NCBI GenBank assembly: GCA_021307315.1 | Contig: JAJSPD010000004.1 | Location: forward strand, 1,116,001 to 1,180,000 | Direction: 5' to 3' | DNA length: 64,000 nt | DNA from: Bisporella sp. PMI_857 | Lineage: Eukaryota; Ascomycota; Leotiomycetes; Helotiales; Helotiaceae | In this document: positions 50,751 to 62,248 of the stretch, piece by piece | Numbering within the stretch: position 1 is the first letter of the stretch | Layout of the letters: the number at the start of each line of letters is the position of its first letter | Position numbers and translations under genes: made by a program | The notes under the pieces: model-generated | What the model saw: only the letters and a program-made list of their open reading frames with translations | What the model was told of the DNA's origin: nothing | Database searches by the model: none

Positions 50751-50857
50751 GTTGTTTACAAAATCCTCTCAAAAAGCGGCCATGTCGACGCGTACGAATT
50801 AGGCATAGAAAGCTCTTGGCCTACAGGGGGGGTGTCGAGACTTTTTGCACCCTACTG
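50751..50857 (-). repeat. Right terminal inverted repeat
   Basis: 107 bases, the inverted copy of the left end, with one base fewer in the G/C homopolymer. Confidence 0.9.
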
Positions 50858-50859
50858 TA

Positions 50860-52301
50860 GCATGGGGATGGTTTTTTGTATACCCTGCGTGGATCACTTG
50901 CTTTGGGCATGGTTGCGACGGATCTCCGTGCCCAGTTGCAATTGATGCAGACGCGTGCTGGGGTTCTGGAACAGGGTTGAATACGAAGAGGATCTTGGGT
51001 GAGGTGCGTTTAGGTGCATTTTTCCAAGCGACATTCTGGGAGGAGCGGAAAAGCGGTGGAGGCATTTTATCGATAGATTGTGCATAATGTATGCAGAGTT
51101 CTGGTTGATATAGCCACGAGATACATGTTAAGAATGGATGAACCGCTGTTTTGGATCGTGAGTTATTGCTCACGTGTCGCCACTTATTGCTTGCATTTCG
51201 TTCCCATGTAAGGCTGGCTGTTAGTGAATGTCTTATCTTTCGGTATATTCTATTGTCTCCAATGTGAATTCGGCCATAGGTTTTTGGGGTGTTTCGACAA
51301 GATAAGGTATTTAAATGTTGTGTATCAAGTATCAAGCATCAAGAAGAGCATCGCTTACCAACAGAAGAGGGCGAAGAGGGTACGCAAGAGTAGGACGGGT
51401 TAGAAACCGCGGGGTATCTAAGATAAGCCCATGATTTTGTCAGGTCTACAAAGTATAGCACAGTCCATTCCTATGTTCAACTTTGAACTCGAAAAAGTCT
51501 CACAACAGTGTGCAACATTTTCGTCATGATGCTTTCCACCATGTTCGTCCCACGCGAGGGACGGATAGTTACCTGCTTGCAGACACGCGGCTGTTCCAGC
51601 GCTGCGGAACATTTGAGGCTACATTACGAATCTCGAATTCTTCAAAGTAATGAATGGTTTCCTCGCAAATCCTTCACTGAACAATGGAGCTATGGAAGTT
51701 TGATATTCCCACGACTCTTGAACTCAGAGCCCAATGAGAACAAGTAATCAAAACATGTAAATGAATCCTTTCCTCGCCTCGTCCATCATTAGATATGGAT
51801 TGTATTAAAAGCGCAGCAGCAAATCTCCTCTTCCCGTCTCTCGAAAATCAAGATTCCGCCACCTATTCCTAGTCGCAGTTCGTATCAAGCCACACAGCCC
51901 CAAGACTTTAGAGCACAACACTCAAACCACAAAAACCCCTAGTTTCTGGTGTTAGGCCCCTCTTTTGGGTTCCCGCCAAAATCGTCAAATTTCACAATCA
52001 TTCATAGGCTCTTCCCTTTGAGAATAGTTTAGCTCCACTTGTCTTGGTTGCGCGCCCATGATCCGCGACAGTAGCCCAAGGAAACTTTCCAATAGTGATA
52101 GCGATATGGCCTATCCCGTTGCTGCTCAGCTCGAGCTACTTCACCTGAAATTTCGTGTTTGCGGCTGGTGAGCTGGTCTTGTTCTGTTATTTTGCCGGCT
52201 CAGGCCTCGCCACTGTCGCTACATGTCAATTGTCTCTAGTTATTCTCCTACCTGAATTTTTTATCGGATACGACGTGAGACCGGACTTTCTCTAGAACAA
52301 A
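50860..52301. other. Spacer between transposon and FAS1 gene
   Basis: About 1.4 kb without a supported gene. A short ORF at 50845-51087 begins in the transposon end and has no recognisable content. The last few hundred bases should be the FAS1 gene promoter. Confidence 0.45.
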
Positions 52302-53920
52302 ATGCGGTGTTGGAGCAGCATTGCTGTGGCGGCAGTATGTTTGTTGGTCGCGAGCGTAAGAGCGCAAACGGGCACATTGCAGGATTTGGGAAGTCTTTTG
52401 GCTGGAGAGAAAAACCTGTCAAATTTCTATGGATTAATTCAGGTATGAGGTCTCGCCTCAAGTGATGATTTAAGGCTTTCCTAGGTCAAGGTTCTGCGCT
52501 GACCACATATAGAAATACCCTAGCATCTTGCTGCAACTTCCATCTACACAAGGTGTCACTGTAAGTTATTTAACTTTCATTGCGCCTTATCCTTCATCAA
52601 TAATCCTTCTACTTTTCTGGGCAAGTATATTGACACTCATGAAGATTCTCGCTCCTTCGAATGACGCCTTTAACAAAATCCCTTATTCCTCTCTCAAGGA
52701 AGCTTTTGAGAGCAATGACGAGAAAACCATTACCAATGTTCTCCAGTACCATATCCTCCAAGGCCAACGCCTCGCGGCGCAATTGATTCCTGGCACACCA
52801 GTTTTCATCCCAACTCTGATGACGGATAAAGCATTCACGAACGTCACTGGCGGACAAAGGGTAGAAAATGTGAAGCAGTCCGAAGATGTGGTTGTTCTTG
52901 TTAGTGGTCAAGGGAGCAGGAGCACAGTTGTTGAAAAGGTACGAGATAAGCGCAGCGCATTGAAAAGTGGAACTAGACAGCTTTTCTATTTGGATGGTAC
53001 CAAGATTTTGCGATCCGCCAGCTAACATAGCACATAGGATCTCGAGTTTACAGGAGGCGTTGTTCAGGTTATTGACTCCCTCTTGATTCCACCAGTAAGT
53101 TTTCCTCTCAATATGCTTCTTTTATCATAGCTCGAGCGATTATATCCGCTTCCAAGGCAGTTATCCTACCTGCCCTTGCAGATCGTTGGGATCATCTATC
53201 TTTTAGTACTAACTTCTATTCATTTAGGCCGATCTACAAGATACCGCCGACTCCTTTAACTTCACCTCTTTCCAAGGAGCTGTATATGCGGCCGGAAAAA
53301 TGACAAGCTATACCAATACACCAAATCTAACCCTTTTGGTCCCGAGAAACGAAGCGTTCACTGCACTTGGCCCTGCCATATCCAATATAACTTCAGATGA
53401 GCTTGCCACTATACTCGATTACCATGTTATCCCACAGCTCATCTACTCCACTAGTTTGACTAATGGCACAAAATTTCTCACTTTACAAGGAGAAAAAATT
53501 ACCGTCCTGCAGTCCGGAAACAACAAATATATCAACTCTGCACAGCTGCTCACATCTGATATCTTGATTGCTAATGGTGTCATTCACGTTATTGACAATG
53601 TCCTCAACCCGCAAGGACCGGACGCTCAGCCAAACCCAGACATTCCATCTCAAGCCCCAGTTTTCGCATCCGCAAGCCAGGTCAACAATCTCCCATTCAC
53701 CAGTGCAATTCCATGCACGGCAAATTGCCCTGTGACCACTACTGATCCAACTGCGTCTAGTTCTGCTGGCTCTGGAGCGACCAGCGCAAATGCTCGGGCA
53801 ACAACCACTTCCCATATAACAAGTAGCAGCCAAGGTCATGCCGCGGCGATCGCTAGAGAGACAGGGTATCACGCTGCGGGGCTGATGGTCGCACTTGGGG
53901 GTGCGGTCCTCATGATTTAG
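52302..53920 (+). CDS. Fasciclin (FAS1) domain protein, GPI-type
   Basis: Five exons fit by phase: 52302-52442, 52513-52560, 52645-52938, 53038-53094 and 53228-53920, for 410 residues. A signal peptide (residues 1 to about 21, ending SVRA) is followed by two FAS1 domains. Each has the H1-type block: TILAPSNDAFNKIPYSSL, then ILQYHILQGQ-like in the first; LTLLVPRNEAFTALGP and ATILDYHVIPQLIY in the second. H2-type ends are VVQVIDSLLIPP and GVIHVIDNVLNP. The C-terminus is Ser/Thr/Ala-rich and closes with a hydrophobic tail (AAGLMVALGGAVLMI) fitting a GPI anchor. Fungal members are surface adhesion or wall-linked proteins. Exon 2 is only 48 bases. The acceptor at 52644 is ATGAAG, which lacks a polypyrimidine run, but phase and motif support it. 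Confidence 0.88.
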
Positions 53921-54797
53921 GTATTTCGACTGACCTTGATAATGATGGCGTTGGCTCAGGGCTTTTAATTGGATAAGGGAGCGAATTTACGCTTTAGATA
54001 CCACGGACAGAAAGGAATATACTTAATACAATATTTGATACGGAGATATATGGCAGAGTGGAATTCGGAATGCTTTTGATTTTTAGTCGCAAGGACAAGC
54101 CCCTTCAAAACCGGTCAAGTGACCTTCCAACGATCTTGCTGTTTTCATTATCGAGCTAATATTATACAGACCGTGGCGAACGCACTTTGGGGTCTTCATT
54201 TGCCCATCAAAGTGAGCTGAGCTGCCAAAACACATGATCTCACGGTATGTCCTAATAGAAAACATATCTTCGCTAACCTTTTCTGGGTGTGTCTTGCGAT
54301 TTTTCATTCCATCGATGAATAAATCAAGAGATATCAGAATAAGAATGCTCAATGCGGTAATTCCTAGCTTCGTATATGTCTTGGCTGTGTCTCGATTTGA
54401 GGTGTGGCTGAGTGATCCTCCCTCGTACGCCCCCCATCCGCAGACCCCTGAACACTTTTCTTATACAACTATCTGGCAATGCTCAAATCCTACCCCGCGG
54501 CTGTAGCGGGGCTATTGGATCCCTCTTAGTTCCTACAGATTTCAAGGGTGACTGATATCTTCGTTCGGGAAGGACAAACGGTTTCAGATGCCAAAAGTAA
54601 CCTTAAATCCTGTCAATATCCCAAGGGGCTTTGTTCAATCCATATAAGCTCCTAAAGCTTGTGTTCTTGTTTCAGAAACAGCAAGTGCTGTTTTCCAGTC
54701 ATCTATAAGTATATTTATTCCTTCCTAGGTCAACAACTTCTGTCATAAAATACATTGTTGAGATATCTAACACGAAACCCTCAACCATAAATTCACA
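53921..54797. other. Spacer before small secreted protein gene
   Basis: AT-rich DNA of about 0.9 kb with no supported gene; it should include the FAS1 gene 3' end and the promoter of the next gene. Confidence 0.45.
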
Positions 54798-55277
54798 ATG
54801 AAGATCACAACCAGCGCTGTAACCTTGGCCAGTCTAGTACTTCTCCAGTACACATCCGCACTGGTCATCCCCAAACAACACAATCCTGCATCAATAGACT
54901 CAAATTTCCTCCACCACCATCTCGACGCTGATACGCCCCAATTCGGGTCGCACCAGATCAAAAACTCTGCACGGAATTTCGACGATATGGATTATGCGGC
55001 TGGGAAGACCTACCCATCACCGGACTTCAAAAGTGGCAAGATCTTTAACCCTCGGGCGACATGGAGCGGGCGCGCCAGCCAGGCCAACGCACAGCTTAGC
55101 CAACAGGAGGCGGCGGCGCGAAACACGCTGAAGCAGATCGAGCAGCTGAAGAAGGCGCATGAGGCTAGTGCGCGAAACAGCTTTCAGGGGACCGAGCAGA
55201 GAAACAAGGCTACTTTTGGAATAAGGGGATTGGAAAAAGCGGATGAAGCGATAAGGGCGATGGAGCAAGCTCAGTGA
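54798..55277 (+). CDS. Small secreted protein, Gln/Ala-rich helical
   Basis: Intronless, 159 residues to the TGA at 55275-55277. No family was recognised. A signal peptide is clear (hydrophobic residues about 9-21, likely cut near LVIPKQ). The mature protein has a short His/Asp-rich part (FLHHHLDADTP) and no cysteines. A helical, probably coiled-coil C-terminus of Gln, Ala, Lys and Glu follows (residues about 90-159, QLSQQEAAARNTLKQIEQL). The same frame continues for 31 codons after the TGA with the same helical bias to TAG at 55371-55373. The protein could be shortened by a CGA-to-TGA change, or the stop may be read through. An effector-like role is only a guess from size and secretion. Confidence 0.65.
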   Translation: MKITTSAVTLASLVLLQYTSALVIPKQHNPASIDSNFLHHHLDADTPQFGSHQIKNSARNFDDMDYAAGKTYPSPDFKSGKIFNPRATWSGRASQANAQLSQQEAAARNTLKQIEQLKKAHEASARNSFQGTEQRNKATFGIRGLEKADEAIRAMEQAQ

Positions 55278-55373
55278 GCGAATATCCAGATTCAAGCTAC
55301 GGGCCAGAGGGCGAAGTTGAGGAAAGATTCATTGAATGCTAACGCAAGGGTTGCGAGGGAGGTTGATGAGTAG

Positions 55374-56100
55374 TTGGATGTATTGACTTGAAGAGCTGGA
55401 AAGGGAGTCGAGGGAGGTTGGATTCTATCAAGGTCTATCAAGGCATGACCTGCAAGGACACTTTATTCACGAGAGCAAGCTAAGAAGGAAAGGAAGGAGC
55501 TGATGAGAAGCAATATCGGATGTAGGATATGCGACAACCTTTCGAAACGCAAGGTAAAATTTCACGCCAGGAGAGGTAGGATAGGGAAAGGAGTTTCAAA
55601 AGGTTTGAGTGGGATTTCAGGGGCACAAAAGTTTCAAAGCCACTTTACTTCAATTAAATATGTATCTTTTCATTTTCTAGTCTTTTCTTCCTTTCGGTCA
55701 GGAAAGCTTTGGGGCATCATTCTTCGCGGCTCTTGTGAAGCTTGGCGAACTTGGGAGATGATATCCTGGGATCTAATATACCAGAATTGGCTGCCCTTTA
55801 TGCGTTCCAGAAGCTGTTCTATCACTTGCGAGAAGGGTTGCTGAGCCGTAGTAGGCTCGCCATTGATTGTTTATGCAAGCTCGATAGTGACTAGCTCACG
55901 ATGAATGTCCCAAAGTCAATGGCGTATATATCAGGTAAGTCAAGCCGTCGTCATGTGTTATCAACTACTACAAATTGTATTAGACTAAGTCTCTCTCACG
56001 TTCCAGAGAGTGGCATGTCTTATGCAGTTTTCTCTTCCCGGATGCTAGAGTGCATTGATCTAGGGCTCGAAGCTCTTCTCATCTACTTTAAAGGAACGAT
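55374..56100. other. Spacer before FAD oxidoreductase remnant
   Basis: About 0.7 kb. A 113-codon frame at 55503-55844 does not look like a known protein. It may hold the former promoter of the downstream pseudogene. Confidence 0.4.
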
Positions 56101-58013
56101 ATGACTACAAACGAGTACACATCTAGCTATAGGCGCAAGCGCATGATCATCGTCGGAGCTGGTGCTGCCGGGCAAGTTTGCTTTATGATGAGATCAGCTC
56201 TAGCTAACCATCTTGATAGCATGTCTGTTGCGTATCATTTGTCACAGCACCGTGACAAATTCGACGTAACGCTCATTGATGCTGTAGACTATTGCGGAGG
56301 CCAGGCGTTTTCAATACCCATTGAGAAGGGAAAGTATGGCGCCTCCTGGTTTAATCAAGGCGTTCAGGGGTGGCTCATATATATTCCATCACACCTTGAC
56401 CATGTTCGCTCGACAAGGCTTCCGCGCCGATCCAGTCGAGCTTCAAGTGTCATTTGGCAAGGACAAGACTTTCTGGACCAATGTCTTCCCTACCCAGCTT
56501 TTATTGTGCCATGCGAGTGAAGTGAAAAGACTTGTCACAATACTAAAAATTTTGCGCTGGTTTGAGGTTTATTCGCTCTCCTACCTCTACGTCTGGTCTT
56601 TAAACTATTCCTCTTCTCTCAGGAGTTTACCGATGCGATTGCTCTTCCAATGATGGCGCTCTTCCTGGGAACAGGCAATGAGACTCCTGAAACACCGACC
56701 ATCATGTTCGAAAGGCTTTGTACCTCGCCTACTTACGGGTAAGAAGCCGTAGTTATCAACAGGTTTTCCACTAATATGTAATAGAATGTGGTACAATCTA
56801 AAACCAGACACAGTGATCAGCAACCACCCACCGATGGTTGTTTTTCCAAACTTCTCAAAATTCTACGCCACTTGGAAAGGCGATTTAATCTCTCGTGGTG
56901 TAAAAGTTCGTCTTTCTACAGAACTAACAGAAGTTGTACAGCGGAATAAGCGCGGCATTGTCGTTAGACTTAAATCTCGTACACCTGCTCCAGATGGACA
57001 TAATCCAAATGGTAGTGATGCTAATGCACCTATTAAAGAAGATAATTACGACGAGCTTGTCATGTGTACGCCTGCTGATACTACAAAGCAGCTTCTTGGC
57101 AATACAGCCAGCTGGAAGGAAAACAAAGTTTTGGGAGCTATCAAGTTCAGCGACGACATAACAATCACCCACAACGATTCAGATTATATGAAGAACCATT
57201 ATGAGAACTTTTACCGGGGAGACCTAGCTGTGGGAAAGATCAATGGCGTGGACCAGCAGTCTCGCTTGAACTTTGCCACCAACGGTTTCCGTCCTATGTA
57301 TTACATCAAGATGTATGAGATGGACATGAGGAAGTTAGAGATGAGCTTCGATACTACGAACTACCAAGGTCAGTTCCCTGAGAAGGTGCCATTTGGGCAG
57401 CATGTTTTCCAGACGATCTACCTGAACAAGGGTCGCGACCGAAAGCTCTGGACAGATAGCGAAATCCAGAAAGATAAGATCATTCGGCAAGACTAGTAGC
57501 ATCAGGTCTGTCACAACTATACACACTATCTTTTCGTTGTTCGTGGATGATGTTCTTGCAAGCTAAGGGTCATGCTCGGTTTGCTTCATCTTGGACACTA
57601 GTCAACGCGCATGAAGCTGCTATGATCTCTGGTTTGGCTGCAGCCGTCGGCCTTGGGGCTGATTATCCTAAAGATCTTGAAAATGACAGGTTCGCATTCC
57701 TAAGCTTCAGGTTGTATTATCTCCTATCTTATGGGCAAATTCCCATTGCAACTCACAGGATGCTTGCTGATCTGGACCTAGAAAATGGTATCGCCGAAGA
57801 TTTACCAAGAACCAACGTGTCCCATCCACTCTAGCGGCCAAGGAAAGGGCCAGCTGGGCAATAGGTCTTTACGGCAGTGTTTATCAAGGTCCAGGAGTAG
57901 CTAAAGAAGAGAGGCAAACCTGGAGGGAGGAGATGCAGAAGGGAACGAGTACTGATAATCTCACAGAAGGCAATGCACCTGGTAGAAGCCAGCCTTGGTT
58001 TCGAATTGGCTAG
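56101..58013 (+). pseudogene. Broken FAD-dependent amine-oxidase-like oxidoreductase
   Basis: The order of parts is intact but the frame is not. IIVGAGAAG then GMSVAYHLSQH gives the Rossmann dinucleotide-binding site, followed by LIDAVDYCGGQAFSIP and GASWFNQGVQG. Later pieces are FPNFSKFYATWKGDL, STELTEVVQR, YDELVMC, the C-terminal FAD-closing SSWTLVNAHEAAMISGLAAA, and KWYRRR. Lesions are one extra G in the run 56367-56370, one missing base near 56570-56575, tandem TAG TAG at 57494-57499 where family logic expects Trp-Trp, and one missing base near 57541. Three introns can still be placed: 56172-56219 and 57735-57781 have GC donors, and 56739-56784 is GT-AG. The intact ancestor would be a cytosolic flavoprotein of unknown substrate, common in fungal accessory gene sets. 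Confidence 0.8.
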
Positions 58014-58426
58014 CGGAGAAACCTAGGGGAGTCACAATGGCACTATCATATGAACTCCATGCTGCCGAGGACATCTGATGATAGCTCCTTACAGGTTGGT
58101 GGTGGGAATACGTAGATATTATGTGCCATTTGTCACACTGAAACCAAATTCGCAATCTTGTGTTAGTCCTAACTTAATATCGCGTAATGGTTCTTTTGAT
58201 TCGTCAGCAATGTAAACGCTCGACCAGACACATGCGACTTGCTTGGTTTCTTTCCTGGTTCTTCTATGCCAGGACCTAGCCGCCTCCCGTAAAATGAGGT
58301 GCATATTTCTCGGCCATTAATGAAAGTAGACAGCGAGCACACTTATCATCTATGCTCTATCTGGAGGGGGATTGCTTGTCTCTTTGTTTGCGAATCATAT
58401 TTTTGCGTGATTCCACTCTGAAGAGT
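58014..58426. other. Spacer between two pseudogenes
   Basis: About 0.4 kb between the oppositely oriented FAD-oxidoreductase and PrpF remnants. Nothing recognisable was found. Confidence 0.4.
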
Positions 58427-59345
58427 TCACTTGCCACGAAAATAAACAACACCTTTAAAAGCCGCCTGGCAGTGCGAAAGGCAGTGGCGTGTGTTAGTGA
58501 GTGCTTCTTGTCAAATTTTGCGCCAATCAGGATTTTGCCACCTAGGTGTCCTATAGTGATGCTATCTGGGTCCGCACGCTCAGCTGTGATACTACCATGT
58601 ACGATTGAACCCTCAATATTTGCAGCAGCCGCAACTGCCATGGCGACGCTATAGGCACTGCTCGATGAGGCTGGCCTGCCGACAATTCTCGGACTAGGAG
58701 ATGTACAGAATTCTCATCGATTATTCCCCTAGAGAGCAAGAAATGCTGCTTCGTCTTCGGCAACATGGCAATCTTTGGGATAGAGTCAGGCGTGGAAGCT
58801 TCGTCCTTACTTGTTCCCGTGGCCACCGAAGCCTTACGATGTATCAAATCCAGCTTTAAGAGAAGAGCTGAATCTGGTTCCATGATGTTTGGGAGGACTG
58901 TGCTATCAACTTGGACATCCTTGCTTTAATAAACACGCAAGGATTGCCAGCATCTATGCATGTTGCCTTGGCCTGGTGGAAGATGTCTGTTGTATTTCCT
59001 GTGGGTAAAGTTTGCCGGTTTTGGATCCACTACAAATGGCCAACATTGCCACCTTGGAGTCTTTGACTCTAATTGCCGCGAATGTGTAGTCGACATCAGC
59101 TTCGGGATGTGATGATGGTCTAACAATGCATATCTTTGACAGGCTCGATATTCCTCCTCTAAGTCTACCAAGTTGTCTCCCATTCGGACCTGGTGAGCCG
59201 GTTGCTCCGAGAAAGATCAATGCCCACTCGCTACGGTCTTGGGGAAGATGCTTTTGTTGGAATATTATTGCCCTTGATGTGCCTCCTCTATACTATCCTG
59301 CTGGAGTCTCGCTTCTTCGACCGTTCCTCTCCAATAAGTCCTGGC
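58427..59345 (-). pseudogene. Broken PrpF-family isomerase gene
   Basis: On the minus strand, YRGGTSRAIIF, GSPGPNGRQL, GGISSLSKICIV, ADVDYTFAAI, ATCIDAGNPCVFIKA, SIPKIAML, AAAANIEGSIV and TARRLLK are in the order of the PrpF family (2-methylaconitate isomerase / 4-oxalomesaconate tautomerase fold). The frame is broken by TAG at 59293-59295 just before YRGGTSR. It shifts near 58914-58920 after FIKA, and the segment around 58990-59045, where the active-site Cys region should lie, is strongly divergent. A missing base near 58455 precedes the C-terminal GVVYFRGK. The start is not certain. Family members shift a double bond or isomerise a tricarboxylate. This copy is dead. Confidence 0.72.
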
Positions 59346-62248
59346 TTCAAAGGCCAACATTGACTGTTTATTAATGATCATAGAAGGGATTTGGTCTGAA
59401 CTAGATCTATTGGAAATAAGGATCACTCCTACGTCAACAAGCTCTACAAGGCGGGTAAATTTAAAGTGCGTAATCTCTTCTTAGAATTGGATGAGTTTTC
59501 CAAACTCAATGCGGACATACGGACTGCCCATGCGGAGGTTGTGCTGCTACGTGAAGAAGCTGCTTGCGTATTCACTGTGATCCAAGAGTTTTATAATTTC
59601 TCGGCACAGTTGAAGGGGCTCTATGAAGGTACCACTTGTGCTATCCAAGACCGAGATCGGGTTCATGGTAATGAAAATATTGTGTTGCTCGAGCACCAGT
59701 GGTCACGGCACTTAGAGATAGTGCAGGCACTTTATCCTGAGCTTGCACAGGCCAAAAAGGCTTCAGAGAAGCGATGAGTTTCATTGTCCACCAGGACACA
59801 GCAAATTGGAGCAGTCAGGTAGCATCTTTGAAAACCTAACATGAGAAGACTATCATAACATCCTAGCAAGGTTTCATGGACGTAACCAACCAGGCTAATT
59901 CTATGATTATGGAAGCTAATTGTTGTGGTTCCACCACAATAGTATTGCAAGATGCTCCTAAGGTTGCTACTGTATAGATAAACAACGTGACTGAACAGAA
60001 CAATTATCGGAATGAAACCATGACGAAGCTGGAGTCTAAATCCTACTTTGACCGACTGAGGACTGATAAGCAGGAACTTTGAGAACTGCAGAGGAAACGA
60101 GAGGAGAATGATCGCTCTGCTCTATCTTCTGATACGAAGAAGATTATTCATTTGAAGATAGAGCTTAACAGCAGTTCTCCAAAGTTCAATGACGAAAGAG
60201 CAAAAGCACTTGCTCTTTACAAGCATTTGAAGAGAGTCCAGGGAAGGCAGTGGTTGGGTGGAGAGCGTTGTCAGAAATTTGAAGCGGAAGCATTCCAGCA
60301 AAAAGATGAATCAATTCAACTCAAGGGAAGAATCCGGCTGAGTGGGCAAAGCCGTGAGCCAGTTATGGCCGAAACATCCCGAGAAAGGTAAGGTTCCATT
60401 CACCTCAAAAGGAAGACTGCAAGCAAGTGATGACAGCTGTAAAACCTCTGAAGGTGAATCGTCTCAACTAAAAGGAGGATTGACATAAGTGAAGAAAACG
60501 CTTTGAGTCAGCGACCATAGTCGCGAGACAGCAGAGTGCGAATCAGCAAGGCGTGGACAAGAAGTCACCTACCTTGAAAGGAAACTAGAGGAGTCTGGAG
60601 TGATTAGTGCCTTTGTTATCAGAGCCGTGACAAATACGAATCTGAATCATCAAGGTGTAGAGAAGAAAACAAGTGCCCCGAAGAGAAGTTGACAACTGCT
60701 CGGATAGAGCTGTTCACACTACGAGATAGGGATCCAGACGCCCTATTTCAAGAACTAGCACGTCTGAATGAGAACCGGCGAGCCCGGGATATGATCTTCT
60801 AAAGAAGGGCAAAGGGCCTAACCTTCAAACTGAGCCTAGTTCGGTATCTCAACAGAAACCTGTGAATGATTCAGACAAGCAACCTGGGATCATGACTGCA
60901 TCCAAGGGGGCAAGAGTGGATGATAATCCACCAGGTCCTAAGGATTCAGAATTCCATTGGAGCAAAGAGATGGGCAACATCTCTCCATTTGAAGGTAAAA
61001 GAGAGGCCGAAGCTAGTGCTGAATACGCAAGGTGCGGTTTAATAAAATCCTGTTTTAACAGAAATGTGCAATTCCTCTCTATGGATGAGTCAAAAGGCTG
61101 GTATTCTGCTTTCACGTTAGCCCATTTCGGCTTCAAGGAAAGCACCAGAGTAGCAGGTGATGATTGTAGGTATTACACGATCGCAAGACAAGAGTTCTGT
61201 GTCTAGGTTAAGCCTGATGGTCCATGTAATGCGGTTAAGCTGGCTCTAATTAAAGGGATATGACGTAGAATCATAACTTGCCCCGTTGTGAATGCGCTAC
61301 ACCCAAAGAACCAACAGTAGTGTAATACCTCACAAATATTGCTGGCAGTGAGTATTAGGGCAACCCTGTCAAGTCGTATCCAGTGTTCCAAGTTTTCTAG
61401 CAGTATACTGTACAACAGCCTTTAGCTGCTAACCATATCATAGAGATATCTTACTAGCCTGAAGCTAAATATAAATAAAATGACCTACACTGGATCTTAA
61501 AATTCTAACCAGAGACTCTATACCTGCATTTGCAATTTGTTATTCAGCAAAACAAGCCAATGACGATCTAGCTCGTTGAAGGATAATTCACGACTTTGTG
61601 TGTGCAGAATTTCTGCAGAGGTAGTAAAATGACAGCAAATCTTGAACCTTGGGCACCCTGTTCTTTGTCTGAATGGCTCGCACATCACCGTATCCTCGGC
61701 ATCTGCTGACGTGCCTTACTCCGCCATCTATGAGTTGCCACTTTACCCCGATGAGTACGAAGCATCGGAGGCAACTCACGTTTCCGAGTCACGTGCAAGC
61801 CATCCAAGAGGAGGCTGGGAGGCGACTGTGCGTAACACAAACAAAGAGAACTATCTGTAAATGTTTGTTCAAATACTCATGCAACCTATTCTTCTGTACA
61901 TACACACCTCAATTGTACAGCATCGTGAAATTTCATTGTTGATTGTGATCTAACAGAGAATCTAAAATTGAGTCTCACCATTCTCCATAGTAGCTTGGCC
62001 ACCAATCACAGCCGTCTTTCCGAAACCCTGGCCTCCGGCATATCCTTGGCTTAGGTGGTCGTTCTGCTGTTTCGTCTGCCACGATCAACAACTCAACCTT
62101 CATACCAAACCCCATCCCATAGCATATAAGCACAACATCTCAGGAAACCATTCGCAACATCAAGATTCTCGCATCCGGATCCGTCGGCGACATCGATACC
62201 ATTACGCGAATCTCCACGCAGCCTTTCTAGCATCTCCATATCTTCACA
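59346..62248. other. Decayed coding-like region and SNC promoter
   Basis: The first part (to about 61206) holds the coiled-coil-like remnants described separately. From 61207 to 62248 no gene is supported; the last few hundred bases should be the promoter and leader of the v-SNARE gene, with a C/A-rich stretch at about 62080-62245. Confidence 0.4.
59466..61206 (+). pseudogene. Frame-broken coiled-coil-like gene remnant
   Basis: No family was recognised. Successive plus-strand frames carry protein-like, charged helical text: 59466-59777 (103 codons, ending QAKKASEKR), about 60128-60391 (KIIHLKIEL, LALYKHLKRVQ) and 60862-61206 (114 codons, with MDESKGWYSAFTLAHFGF). Between them are several stops in every frame and no splice pattern that I could join. 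This looks like one or two old genes in decay. It could also be partly chance open frames in non-coding DNA, so the call is weak. Confidence 0.35.

Larger units (their letters stand above)
49545..50857 (+). mobile_element. Tc1/mariner-type DNA transposon, near-complete
   Basis: A 1,313-bp element flanked by TA on both sides (49543-49544 and 50858-50859), the standard Tc1/mariner target duplication. Ends start CAGTAGGGTGC and are long inverted repeats of about 107 bp. Internally one transposase reading frame spans 49672-50727. The element lies in gene-poor DNA between the GT2 and FAS1 genes. Near-perfect ends argue for a fairly recent insertion, while the transposase has three stops, so it cannot move by its own enzyme. 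Confidence 0.93.

Noticed and set aside
50799..51335. 178-codon minus-strand frame
   Set aside because: It ends inside the right inverted repeat of the transposon and has no recognisable protein sequence.
55503..55844. 113-codon frame before the FAD oxidoreductase remnant
   Set aside because: No domain, and it does not join the downstream frame.
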